64,000 nt of DNA from assembly GCA_001599715.1 (NCBI GenBank), contig BCHU01000006.1:1160765-1224764 (forward strand), written 5' to 3'. The notes beneath the pieces are model-generated. The model did not search any database and had not been told where the DNA came from. It was given only the letters and a program-made list of their open reading frames with translations. The position numbers and the translations under genes are program-made. Source of the stretch: Phaeotremella fagi. Lineage: Eukaryota > Basidiomycota > Tremellomycetes > Tremellales > Phaeotremellaceae. This document shows, piece after piece, positions 32,732-45,720 of this stretch; the stretch's first letter is position 1, and each line of letters begins with the position of its first letter.

Positions 32732-33391
32732 CTACAATATACAGTACTCTTCATTTTCTAGCTCCTCAGACTCGTTGTCTAATATGACGAAACCCTCAGA
32801 TGTGTCAACTCCATCCTCATTATCAGCGACCACTGACGTAGAAGAGAGAACCGCATAAACAACCGTCTCATCCTCATTAAGATGAGTATTAGTCTCCACC
32901 TCCGCTCTTCCCCCCTGTTCCCAAGACTGAATCTCTCTATCACCCTTGCAAGAAGCCGGATGACCTTCAGGGAACTCAGCTGAGAATCTCAAATCAATCT
33001 GATCATCACTGAAAGAATTCCAAGACGACGCATGTCTCTCAAAATGATTCAACACTCCCCAAAAAATCTTAGCGGTATGTTAACTACTATTCTCTTCGCC
33101 ATCGAAAACTACATCACCCGAGACTCGCATTCCATTAATTTGATTCGTGGTGGGTACCGATATCTTCTTCATTGAAAGCAGAAATTTCTTTGCGATTGTA
33201 TCTATTTTTGAAGTGTTTGTGAGGCTACTACAGTGAGTTTGGGTGTGATCTTTGTTGGAGTTGTAGAACCAGGCGAAGCCTGCTGCGTCTTCTTCTTGAT
33301 ACGATAGAGTGAGCCAACAGAATGGCGAGATGGTAATGATCGTTGAACTCTCAATTTTGGTCGAAGCGCTATGAGATGATGAAGAAGACAT
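32732..33391 (-). pseudogene. Family A orphan, copy 7, interrupted by one in-frame stop
   Basis: From ATG 33391 the frame reads MSSSSSHSAS, strand STIITISPFCWLTL, helix IDTIAKKFLLSMKKI and VSGDVVFDGEENSS, then a TAA at 33082-33080. The same frame continues immediately with HTAKIFWGVLNHFERHASSW, strand QIDLRFSAEFPEG and an acidic tail with SEGFVILDNESEE. Both halves align with copy 6, and the stop replaces a single residue of the alignment. There is no GT-AG pair that would remove it as an intron of plausible size. Either a recent nonsense allele, a sequencing error or a readthrough site. Confidence 0.65.
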
Positions 33392-33637
33392 TGTGGCTTG
33401 ATTTCTTCTGAGATAAAGTGGTAGACAGGGAAGAGTCATATTTATGCTGCGTTATCTGCAAGTTCATCATGGAAGGTGAGTCCTTGTAAAAGCAAGAGAA
33501 CATTTGTGCCACTTGAATAATTGTTATTGCCACATGCAAAATAACTCCGTTTAATACCGACTGCTTGCTTCGTTGATCCATAAGTTAAGAGTTCAACCTC
33601 GAAATCTCACCAAAAGCAACCTCAATCTAAATAAAAA

Positions 33638-35898
33638 ATGGACGCTGGATACGGTAAGTGAAGAGACATATACAGGAGGGGACGCAAGGTAGACAGACTG
33701 ACAATTTAATAGACGCACTCGAATCTCTGGCTTCGGAGTTTCCGAAATCAAAAGATCGAAGTGAGGATGGTGGTGAGTGCCGTTTTAATGGAGTTTGAGC
33801 ATGGAACGCTTATACTGGGTTTTTCTAGGTCGTAGTCATAGAAGTCATCGTGAGAGGGATGATCGGGAAGCACCTCGTGAAAGAGATAGAGATAGAGACA
33901 GGGATAGGGATAGGGAGCGTCGACATCGTGAAAGAGGAGATAGAGACAGAGAACCAAGGGATCGTGAGAGGGAAAGAGAAGGTGGTGGCAGGGATAGAGA
34001 TCGTGAAAGGGATCGTGAAAGAGAATATCGGGATCGGGAACGGGAACCAAGAGAAGAAAGAGATGATAGAAGACCACCGAGACGTCGACGTGAAGATGAA
34101 GAACAACCTTATGGATCTGGAATGGCTGAACCGATGTCGGGAGGTCATCGTGATAGAAGACCTAGATACGATGAACCAGGATTCGCTCAACCTATGAGAA
34201 ATTATTCTCCTCCACCGAGATATCGTGATGGAGGTGATCGACGGGGTGGAGGTGGGGGTGGTAGAGAGAGATTTGACGATCGAAGATATGACGGGAGAGG
34301 TGATAGAGGTGGTGGTGGTGGAAGACGTAGAAGTCCACCAAGAAGTCCTACACCTGAAGGTGTGATTCCTGTTGAGGAGCGAAGAGTCAATCCGTCGTTA
34401 TGGGATATCAGACCTGTTCAATTCGAAGGTATCGGTGCTTTAGAGGCTAAGATGACTGGTGAGTAGGCACTTGGTTTTCAGTTTACAATGCTGATTTCTT
34501 TCTTAGGAATGTTCACATATGGTCCAGGTCGTGTCCCACCACCCGTTCATCTAGGTATCGGAGCTCAATTAATCGCTGGTTCCTTCCCACCTGGTGAATT
34601 AGCTGCTGGTGTCATCAATCCAGCTAGACAAGCTAAAAGGTTATATATCGGTAACGTCACCGACGCGCTTACCGAAGACGGCATAAGAGATTTCTTCAAT
34701 AAAGCTATGAAAGATGGTAAACACGTCACAGATGATGAGGATCCTGTCGTGAATGTTCAACTTAATATCGAAAAGGGGTACGCTTTCTTGGAAGTAAGTT
34801 GTTTCCTTCCATCATGAGTATGTGTGTTAACGTCGTTTCGTAGTTCAGAACGGCTGAAGAAGCCACTATAGCTCTTGAATTCGATGGTCAAATCTGTCAA
34901 GACATCCCTCTCAAAGTTAGAAGACCTAAAGATTACATCGGTATAGACCCAAGTCTTGGTTATCCAGGTATGACAGCTGGTAGTGGTGATTCACCGAATA
35001 AATTGTTCGTCGGTGGTTTACCTACTTATCTTGGTGACGATCAGATTATGGAGTTGTTGAAGAGTTTCGGTGAATTGAAAAGTTTCAATTTGGTTAAAGA
35101 AGGTACTGGAGCTACTGCAGTTTCGAAGGTCAGTCAGGACTGGCTACAGGTGTTGATATCGGGTATTGATTCTTTGGCTTTAGGGTTTCGCATTCTGTGA
35201 ATATCTAGATCCAGCAGTTACAGACATGGCCATTCAAGGACTTCACAATTTCTCACTTGGTGATCGAAACCTAGTCGTCCAACGTGCCGCAACAGGCAGA
35301 AACCCAACAACAGGAGCTCCAACAGCGATCCCAGGATCAGCTGGCTTCCTGCAACTAGCAGCCCCAAACATCTTATCATCAGCCACCTCAACCTCAGCAC
35401 CAACCTCAAGAGTAATGCTATTACTCAACATGGTAACAGCGGACGAACTAGTCAAAGACGACGATTACGAGGAAATCATGGAAGACATTAAAGATGAATG
35501 TGGGAAATACGGCGAGATTGAGGGTGTCAGGATCCCACGGCCTACTCCCAAATCTAAGAAATGGGAACCAAGCGATTCAGCAGCGATGACAGCTGAGAAA
35601 AATCGGAAAGCTGATGAAGAGAATGGGGTGGGGAGAGTTTATGTTTTGTATAGGGAGATTGAGAGTACGGTTAAAGCCATGAAGGCTATTGGGGGTAGAC
35701 AGTTTGGTGGTCGAACGATCTTAGTGGCTAGTGTTTCAGAGGTACGTCCCTTTTCTGTTTTGCATCAATTGATTTGGTTTTACTGAAAATCATTTTTAGG
35801 AGGAATTCCTTGGTCCTGCACCTCCCCCACCTCCACCTGAAGATTTGGACGCTGCCGCTGAAAATGCTTTGAAAGATATCATGGCGGGTTTGGATTGA
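33638..35898 (+). CDS. U2AF2: U2AF large subunit, splicing factor
   Basis: ATG at 33638 followed by two tiny leading exons. The N-terminal domain consists of Arg-Asp/Arg-Glu repeats and later RGG-like glycine-rich stretches. The U2AF35-binding (ULM-like) region has the expected tryptophan: RRVNPSLWDIRPVQFE. RRM1 contains KRLYIGNVTDALTEDGIRDF, RRM2 contains NKLFVGGLPTYLGDDQIMEL, and the C-terminal UHM-like RRM3 contains RVMLLLNMVTADELVKDDDY with GRVYVLYREIESTVKAMKAI. It ends in an EEEFLGPAPPPPPEDL-type tail. U2AF recognises the polypyrimidine tract and recruits U2 snRNP, which matters in this intron-dense genome. About seven exons. Confidence 0.93.
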
Positions 35899-36095
35899 GA
35901 GTCTGAGCTAATCGATTGTATTCGACTCGGTCTTTTGGGTGAAGTGAAAATTTAAAAATGGCGTGTTCCAAAAGTGAAAACCCTATTGTGATGACTCTAT
36001 CTGATGCATATTCTTTGATAACAGACTGGAAAGAAACAAATCAAAAAACATCTAAGATAAATCTATAACTTCAATTTTCCGATCCGACCCCCACT

Positions 36096-38099
<2,004 letters not shown>

Positions 38100-39765
38100 T
38101 CAACTAAACTTCCATCTGTTACCACAATTCTATACACATTCATGTATCAGTTTCTGTTACTCTTGAAGAAAAAACAAAAACAAAACTCACCGTACAACTG
38201 CCGAGATAAGCGAAGAATAGAGAAAAGAAATTGTTAGCGACGGCAAATAAAAATCATTTCAGAAAAACAAATACTCACTTGACGAAAGTCTATAGAAACA
38301 TCGTTAGCATCAACATCATACTCATCATGCCGATATCCAAAAACACCACTCACAGTCATAGGTTCATCAGCTGATCTAGTCTGCATTTGATAATATGTAC
38401 ATTTCCTCTGTTGACATCTTCCACATTTGAACGCGTCCGTCTCAGCCTAAATGAAGGATGATTTGTCAGCTGGAATCTTGAGCAGAGAGTAAAACTCACC
38501 AAAGTCTCTCCTACAGCTTTAGCTTTGAATAGATTGTCGTTGGCTATTTTCTCGTTCATCGCTTTAACCTCCTCTGAAGCCATATCCTATGTGTGGGTCG
38601 AGTGGTCAGATTCTTCCGTTCACAGTTGGATTTTACATGACCACTCACATCTTTGGTCATGTTGACAACTCTTTCCGCTGAAATGTGTCCGACAACAATC
38701 CCATTCCTCAATCCAGGATTACCCTTGTCTTTCAAATTCAAGAACAACGATCTAATCTCTGTAATCAAGATATTAATGCTGGAAAGGGATAGATTACACA
38801 TTACTCACTCCCTCTATAATCATTCCCCGTGGAGTAGTTCATCAATTTAGAAACAGCTTTCTCAATACCAACAGCTCTCTCAACCAATATTCGAGTATCT
38901 AAATTAAGCCAATCAATCACTCCATCCCATAGTTCCCAAAATAAAGAGAACCAACTCACCAGCCGTACTATCCCCAGCTAAAGAATCATAAATCATAACC
39001 ACACATTTATCTCTGACGCTATCACCTTCCCCATCACTTGTGTCGGCCTTTAGACTATTAGCTATACCATCACTCTTAGCGGTTCTAGGTGTAGTCCTCG
39101 TAGAATCTATCGTGGACAACGGTTCTCTCGTTGGCGATTTGGAACGTTTGGGTGAATCAGAGTTTTCGGGTTTGGGTTTCGTGTCAGGTGAAGAAGCTGA
39201 GGTGGAGGCTACAGGTGGAGTTGGAGCGGTTGGAGAAGCAGTTGCGGAGCCTTTTGGGCAGTTAACATTTGAAAAGTATAACGAAACTTGGATGAAGACT
39301 AACCTTCAGCTTTCACTCTCTTAACTCCATCCTCCTTTTTCACTGGAGTTCCATCATCATCATCCCTCTTCCGCTTCTTCTTGCTCTCGTCGATAGCGTC
39401 TTTCCAGAGTTTAACAACTTCTTTCGCGAGGACTGAGATACCTGGTGTAGGGTTATTACGAAGTTTACCAATGGCTACACCGGATTTCGTAGTCTAAAGT
39501 GGAAAATGTCGTCAACTGTTCAGTCTTGATAATACTTCTAGAGAGAAGATTTGTGAGCGATTCAACTTACCCGTAACAATTCTTCAGTGGGTTCGACCTC
39601 TGATTTTAATTTTTTCAATAATCGAATGACATCCTGATTAAAGAATACGGTCAGCTTGGAATTACTTGGATAAATCTATTATAGGAGCTGATGTACCTCG
39701 GTTTTTCCTGATGAACTAGCTTCATTCAGTTCTTTGATGGTAGCTGAAAGTGTGGGAGCGTCCAT
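38100..39765 (-). CDS. DST1: Transcription elongation factor TFIIS
   Basis: ATG at 39765. The N-terminal LW domain is [20 protein letters not shown]... with [20 protein letters not shown]. The linker is charged ([13 protein letters not shown]). The central domain shows [37 protein letters not shown] and [20 protein letters not shown]. The zinc ribbon has [24 protein letters not shown] start, the catalytic RSADEPMT hairpin, then [14 protein letters not shown] and the stop. The ribbon's second Cys pair is spread over very small exons: 11 nt (ACTTTCGTCAA), 7 nt (38191-38197, TTGTACG) and a last exon at 38100-38126. TFIIS rescues backtracked RNA polymerase II by stimulating cleavage. Confidence 0.92.
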
Positions 39766-40307
39766 GTTTTTTGGACCTCAGACGACAAAGAAGGAGATGT
39801 GGATTAGACCTGGTCGACTAGAAGAGAATGGAGTCAATTTTGGATAGCTTTGTAGGTTCTAGTGACAGCTGCTAGTCTTGATCTTTGTTCTAGAGTTGAA
39901 TGGCGAGTGGGTGGTTGTAGAGATGAATGTTGAATGTAGAGTAGATGGGAAGGGATGGTCAGTAGACAGTAGACAGTTGATTTGAGATTGTCAATAAACT
40001 TTTAGTTAATGAGATTAGGCGCGGGAGTACTGCGCACGGCTTTGGGTCCAAAGGATATACTGTATAAGGATTGTGGAGTCCCACACGGTGATGCGCTGGC
40101 CGTGTCCAATGACCGTCTTTGCTATTCAACGGGTGGTGGACAGTTAGTGTATATATAGCTATGGTGAGAAGAGAAGAACAGCAGGGATCAGTCTTAACTA
40201 TATCTATATAAACAGACATAGTCTTAGTCTTACATTACAAGTCAAGTCAGATCAACTCATTCAACTAGAAGTGACACCTCCTCAATCCCACAGCCACCCT
40301 CACCACC
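39766..40307. other. Divergent promoter of DST1 and the P450 gene
   Basis: About 540 bases with no gene. An antisense ORF at 39959-40219 has no motif. Confidence 0.6.
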
Positions 40308-42558
40308 ATGTCCAACTTTCTCAACTCTTTACCCATCCCCGTCAATCTCGATTTCCTACCTGACATCGGTATCAAGTATTCAACCCTAGTCCAAGGTATT
40401 CTCAGCACCTTCATAGGTTTAGTCTTCATCTCATACCTGTACATCTGGATCTATCTCCCCTCCACCTTATCCTACAAAAATGTCAATGGTAACTCCCTCT
40501 GCCCTACCATCCCAGCCCAAACTAACGTCCATCCCCAGGTCCACCACCCGACCACTGGTTCTGGGGCTCATTAAAAAGAATAATGAAAGCTTCAACAGGT
40601 GCCGTCCATTCAGAATGGTTGAAGACTTACGGACCAACGTTCCGATATCAAGTCGTTTTCGCCGGTTCTAGATTCTTCACAGTCGACCCAGTAGCCATCT
40701 CCTACATCTTAGGTCATGCTGACGATTTCCCTAAACCCGAACAAGCTAGACGAACAATGGCTAACATGCTTGGTAACGGTGTCCTGATAGCTGAAGGGGA
40801 TGACCACAAACGACAAAGAAAAGTTCTCAATTCATCTTTTTCACCGGCAGCTATTCGTGAAATGGTGCCAATCTTCTATGACAAAGCTTTCGAACTTCGT
40901 GATAAACTAGTAGTCATGATTGAAGATCAACAATCTTTATCTTCACCCACTCCTATACCTGCTGGAACTGATTTGAAGGGCGGGAAGAAAATCGATGTCA
41001 TGAGATATCTAGGTCAATGTACACTTGACGTTATCGGTTTAGCTGGTTTCGATTATGATTTCGCGTCTTTGTCTAATGATGAGAACGAACTCGCTGAGGC
41101 TTTTAGAAAGATGATGACTGCAGGTCAGGATTTGAATTTCTTCGCTATCCTTCAAGCGGTTTTACCTTATTTCGATAGAATCGTGGGTAATCATTTTCTT
41201 TCTGTTGACAAGCTCAAAACTGATTCGATCGCTTCTTTTGGTATCTAGAAAACTAACAGACAAAAAGTCATCGCTGAATCTCGTGCTGTCACTAGAAGGA
41301 TTGGAAAGGTATGTCTCATGTTGTTTGTATGAGTAACCAACCCTTTTACTTATCACTCCGTAGCAATTGGTTGACGATAAGAAACGAGCTGTAGCTGCTG
41401 CTCATGCAGAAGGACTTGAGAAAGGTCACGATATCGGTAAAGATCTTTTATCAGCCGTTGGTACGTCTATCCTTGACATCAGTCGAAGTCTCCTGCTGAC
41501 TATCACTCACAGTTCGTGCCAATATGGCATCAGATCTTAGACCTGAACAGAAGCTCTCTGATGAAGAGGTTTTGGCTCAGATCACAACCTTTGTAAGTCT
41601 TTTCTAGCGTTTACAATGAAACCCACAACTGACATGTCATGTAACCGTTAGATGTTGGCTGGTAACGAAACCTCTTCAACTGCTCTTACATGGATTCTCT
41701 GGGAACTTTCGAAACATCCAGAAAGTCAAGAGAGACTACGTAAAGAGATTATGGCTGTTGATGAAGAGAGACCCTCGATGTAAGTTCTGATTTCTGGTTT
41801 TCAATGCGTAAACCATTAACCATTTGGTGATTTAGGGATACACTTGCTTCGTTACCTTACATGGATAACGTTATCAGAGAAGGATTAAGACTGTTGGCAC
41901 CTGCTCCAAACACCATCCGAAAAGCTACGAAAGATTGTGTCATTCCATTAGGAATTCCAGTTAAAGGTAGAGACGGTACAATGATGGATTCCATCAAATT
42001 CAAGAAAGGTGCAACTATCTTTATTCGTGAGTCCAAGTTCATTTTCCAGAAAGGTATCGAGTTGAAGTGTGTCAATTCACTCCCAGCTATTCTTAACGTC
42101 AACACTTCAACCGATATCTGGGGTCCTGACGCGGCAGAATGGAATCCCGATAGATACGATAACGCTGAAATCTCAAACAACGCCAAACAAGTTCCAGGTG
42201 TTTGGGGTAATCTGTTAACTTTCTTGGGTGGTCAAAGGAATTGCATGTAAGTAGGCATCCCGTCTCCTTAAGATGGTTGTTGATCTAACGACGCTGTTTA
42301 GTGGATATCGATTCGCGTTGATCGAAATGAAAGCGATTCTATTCGTTTTACTGAAAAGTTTCTCTTTTGAACTATTACCTGAAGTTCCGGAAATCGAGAA
42401 AAGAGCTGCGTAAGTTGAACGATCCTTTTGAAGCTGCTTCTGAGCTGATGAAATTTTAAACATTTAGGATTGTTATGCGACCTAGAGTCGTTGGTGAGAG
42501 CGAACATGGATTGCAAATGCCTTTACTTGTTAAAACCTTAGCTTCATCTTCTGCTTGA
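40308..42558 (+). CDS. Cytochrome P450 monooxygenase
   Basis: N-terminal membrane anchor (LSTFIGLVFISYLYIWIYL) near 40405-40470, then GPPPDHWFWGSLKRIMKA. P450 signatures: ADDFPKPEQARRTMANMLGN, the C-helix GDDHKRQRKVLNSSFSPAAI, the I-helix TTFMLAGNETSSTALTWILW (AGxET), the K-helix MDNVIREGLRLLAP (ExxR), NPDRYD, and the heme loop FLGGQRNCIGYRFALIEMKA, with an intron between Cys and Ile codons (at about 42247). At least nine exons. It is an ER-type class II enzyme needing P450 reductase. I cannot name the substrate; it is not the CYP51 or CYP61 of sterol synthesis by motif. Exon joins near 41190-41270 are approximate. Confidence 0.9.
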
Positions 42559-43222
42559 GTTGAATATGTTTTGTTGGATTGGATATGTACTTGTTTCTGT
42601 ATGCAAACTCTACTCGTCTGTACGTGAACATGAATGAAAGGGACGCGTTCGTTTGACCTTTGGAGCACGGAACTAGTGGAGAGTGATCGTCGATGTGAAT
42701 GTTTCAGGTTGAATAGGGATCCTGTTGAGCGCTGTGATGGGATGAAGATATAATCACTTAACTTGTATCTACTTTTACATTTACATCTTGTCTTCCATCT
42801 ATATATCTGATAACCACCCACCACCACCACCAAACTAAAGTTGCGTAAACGATCGTCCAAATAGAGTAAACCTTGTATTCCATTCAGGGTTCATTAATAA
42901 AGTTACGAGACAATACAAAAAAGGTGAGGGAGGTTAACAAAGAGAGTAAATAAAGTGCAGTCAGTGTTCAATTCAGTTAGTAGAATGGGATATACTTGTA
43001 CTGTAGTTGAATAGAATCAAACCACAACAACAACTAACATTAACATCAACAATAGCAATCACCATCCACTTGACTACACAACACCAACCCCTGTTGTCAT
43101 CACCATCATCATCACGACTGCGACTGGGCTGACCTTGACAACGAGTGCGAAATCTGAACTCAACCCGCACCTACCATTGTAATTCACAATCACATTCCTA
43201 CAACATCCCATCCACCAACAAA
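42559..43222. other. Intergenic
   Basis: P450 3' UTR and the promoter of the eIF4E-family gene. CA-rich stretch before 43223; TACTGTA near 42999. No gene seen. Confidence 0.6.
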
Positions 43223-45482
43223 ATGACCTCCTCTCCTACCCTCTATCCACCACCAACCTCAACTCTCACACCCTCCACCACCTCTTCCCAACCTTCTTCC
43301 AGACTTTCCACGCCCGATTCAAACGTTTCCTCAGCAGATCTCTCAACTCTCTCAACTACAACCCCAGAAGATCTCAGATCCAATCTCAACTCTTATTCTA
43401 TTGGAGAGAACAACAAACCTTTTGTTGGGGGCAGGATGGGTCCACCCCCTTTACCGTTGGTTCACTCTAATAAGAACGATAAGATTGGAACGGTACAACC
43501 TACACCGTATGTATCAGTTTAAACGGATTTTGATTTGGGTGTGTGTAAGCTGATTGGAAGTAGACCACGAATGACACGTATGCCCTCACTCCAACAAATC
43601 TCACTTCATCTCAATCAATCTTCTACCCCCATCTCCGAAAAATCATCGTCAACCACAACGAAAAATTATTCGGACGATACACAAATCACACCGCCGTCAC
43701 TTAAAATCTTGACTAGCGCATCAGCACTCACCCCTTCTAACTCTAATGTCAACCTTAATACCAATTCACCTTTTGCAGCGTCTCCAAGTTCTAGGTTACG
43801 GTTACCTGCTAGTGCGATGATGAGATCGCAGAGTGGTGGTGTGTCAAGTAGTGGGAGTGTTAGTACTAGTATTAGTACTTCTTCATCCACACAGGGAAAC
43901 GCCCAATCAACACCAATTGAAAGACGCGCTTCATCATTTCAACTTGATACCAACACCAACAGCTCTGATCCATTCACTGTATCCAACAGTAGTCCAATCA
44001 CTAAACTCAATTCTGGATCTGAAAGTTATATCAAAGGTTACAAAGACGTCCCCAGTTTACAGGATATCAGACATCGTTCTGTCTCTCGTAGAATGTCTTT
44101 GGTTGGGAAAGAGAATGAGGAGAGTGTGGTTAAACCTAGATCTGTTCCTTTGGAGGATGTTCCCCCTTCACCTGTTATTGTCGTTGATTCAGAGGTTGAT
44201 AACAAGGTCGTACCCACTCCTTCATCTTCTGTAATGGAATCTACAGTCGGGGTTGATGTTGGTACAGTAGACGAATTGAAGAGAAAAAACGAACCCGAAC
44301 ATCCTTTACAACATTCTTGGTATGTTTGATCTGTGACGATCGTTTGAATGAAATCGAATGAATCACTAACGACTTGATAAATTTTCAGGACTCTCTATTT
44401 CGATTCTAAATCTTATAAACCTGAACCATCAGCTTCCAAAAATTCTGAACCGTTTTTAGACGATTATGAAAAATCTTTGTTGACTGTTGGGAAATTCGAT
44501 ACGGTCAGTTGACTTGGTTCTGAATAAGTGCTTGGGGATCACGACTGATTCTTTTGTTTATTTTAGGTCCAAGGTTTCGCTAGATACATGAATAACGTTA
44601 GGTTGCCTAGTTTGTTGGCTAGGAATTCTAATTATCACATGTTTAAGAATGGGATTAGACCTGTGAGTTGATTTGTGTCTTCCACGATATACATCAAACT
44701 GACATCTTGTTAGATGTGGGAAGACCCAGCGAACGCAAACGTATGTAACACATATCCAAAGCTAGCCGAATCATACTGACAACTGCCAAAGGGTGGTAAA
44801 TGGGTACTACTGATCAGAGCAGCTCCGATGCTCCTCGATATAGCTTGGGCGAATCTAGCCATGGCACTAGTTGGCGAGATTCTTGATCCCGACGATCAAG
44901 TTTGTGGAGTCGTCGCATCCACTCGACCCAAAATCGATAGAATACAAATTTGGACAAGAGGTCGTGAAGATTCCGAAGCGATTAACGCGATTGGTAAAAG
45001 AATCATTGAAAGTTTGAATCTTGACAGTCGTGAAATGGAATCTATATCTTTAGAGTTCCAAGTAAGTCCTTTTATATGCTTAATAGTAGTCTTTGTGATC
45101 TAATTGCAAATCACTCTAGTACAACGCATCCAATTCACATCCACCAGCCAATAAATTCTTATATGTAGGATTCGGACCAACCAACAGATCAGTCTCATTA
45201 TCATATCCAACGTCTTCATCGAATCATGGACTGGGTCATACACCTAGTCGATTATCTGGTATCCCTTCTTCACCACTAGCGAATGGACCTATCACACCTA
45301 CCACTGGTGGGTTACTCCCACCTAATCCACTTTCTCAAAGACGTTCATCGGCCTCGAGTACAGGTAGTTCTGGTGGGTTTGGTAGTTCGGCCTTCTCTGG
45401 TCCTATGGGTGTTAGAAAGGTTGCTAGTGTTTTGGGCGGTTTGAATTCAGGCGCTGGAAGTGCTGTTACTACTGGTCGCTAG
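43223..45482 (+). CDS. eIF4E-family cap-binding protein (4EHP-like) with long N-terminal extension
   Basis: The first ~330 residues are Ser/Thr/Pro-rich and disordered, with short basic patches (RHRSVSRRMSLVGKE). The eIF4E fold follows: EHPLQHSWTLYFDS, LTVGKFDTVQGFARYMNNVR, NYHMFKNGIRPMWEDPANAN (MWED cap-binding Trp), GGKWVLLIRA, DDQVCGVVASTRPKIDRIQI and WTRGREDSEAINAIGKRI. A Ser/Pro/Gly-rich tail ends the protein. NYHMFKNGIRPMWED resembles 4EHP (class II) more than canonical eIF4E, and the first cap-stacking Trp is not evident. The dorsal Trp normally in FWxxYxxI is Ala here (GFARYM). About eight exons. Probably a regulatory, not general, cap-binding factor (inference). Confidence 0.85.
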
Positions 45483-45720
45483 GCGGGAAGGTTCTTTGTC
45501 CTCAAATTGATCTGTATACTTTCTGTCTTTCTTGATTGTTTATTAGTGTTCAACCTTCTTTTTCAACCATACATGTTCTCCATCTCCCACTTTTATCTGG
45601 CTTCTTGTCTGTATTTATGCTTTGTCATGTATCTAAGGTGTCAACCAACTCATCTCGAGGGGCTCCAAGTAGCCACGTAAAACGAACAGCGCGTGTTGTG
45701 TAATGTAGTGTAGTGAAGCA

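Noticed and set aside
33062..33085. Possible intron removing the stop in family A copy 7
   Set aside because: The only nearby GT...AG pairs are about 17-20 nt, far below the intron sizes elsewhere in the window, and would not keep the alignment.
33748..34197. Long overlapping ORFs on both strands in the U2AF N-terminus
   Set aside because: Produced by the GATAGA-like purine repeat; low-complexity shadows of the RD/RE coding sequence.
43833..44234. 133-residue alternative-frame ORF in the eIF4E-like gene
   Set aside because: Frame-shifted shadow of the Ser/Thr-rich N-terminal coding region.
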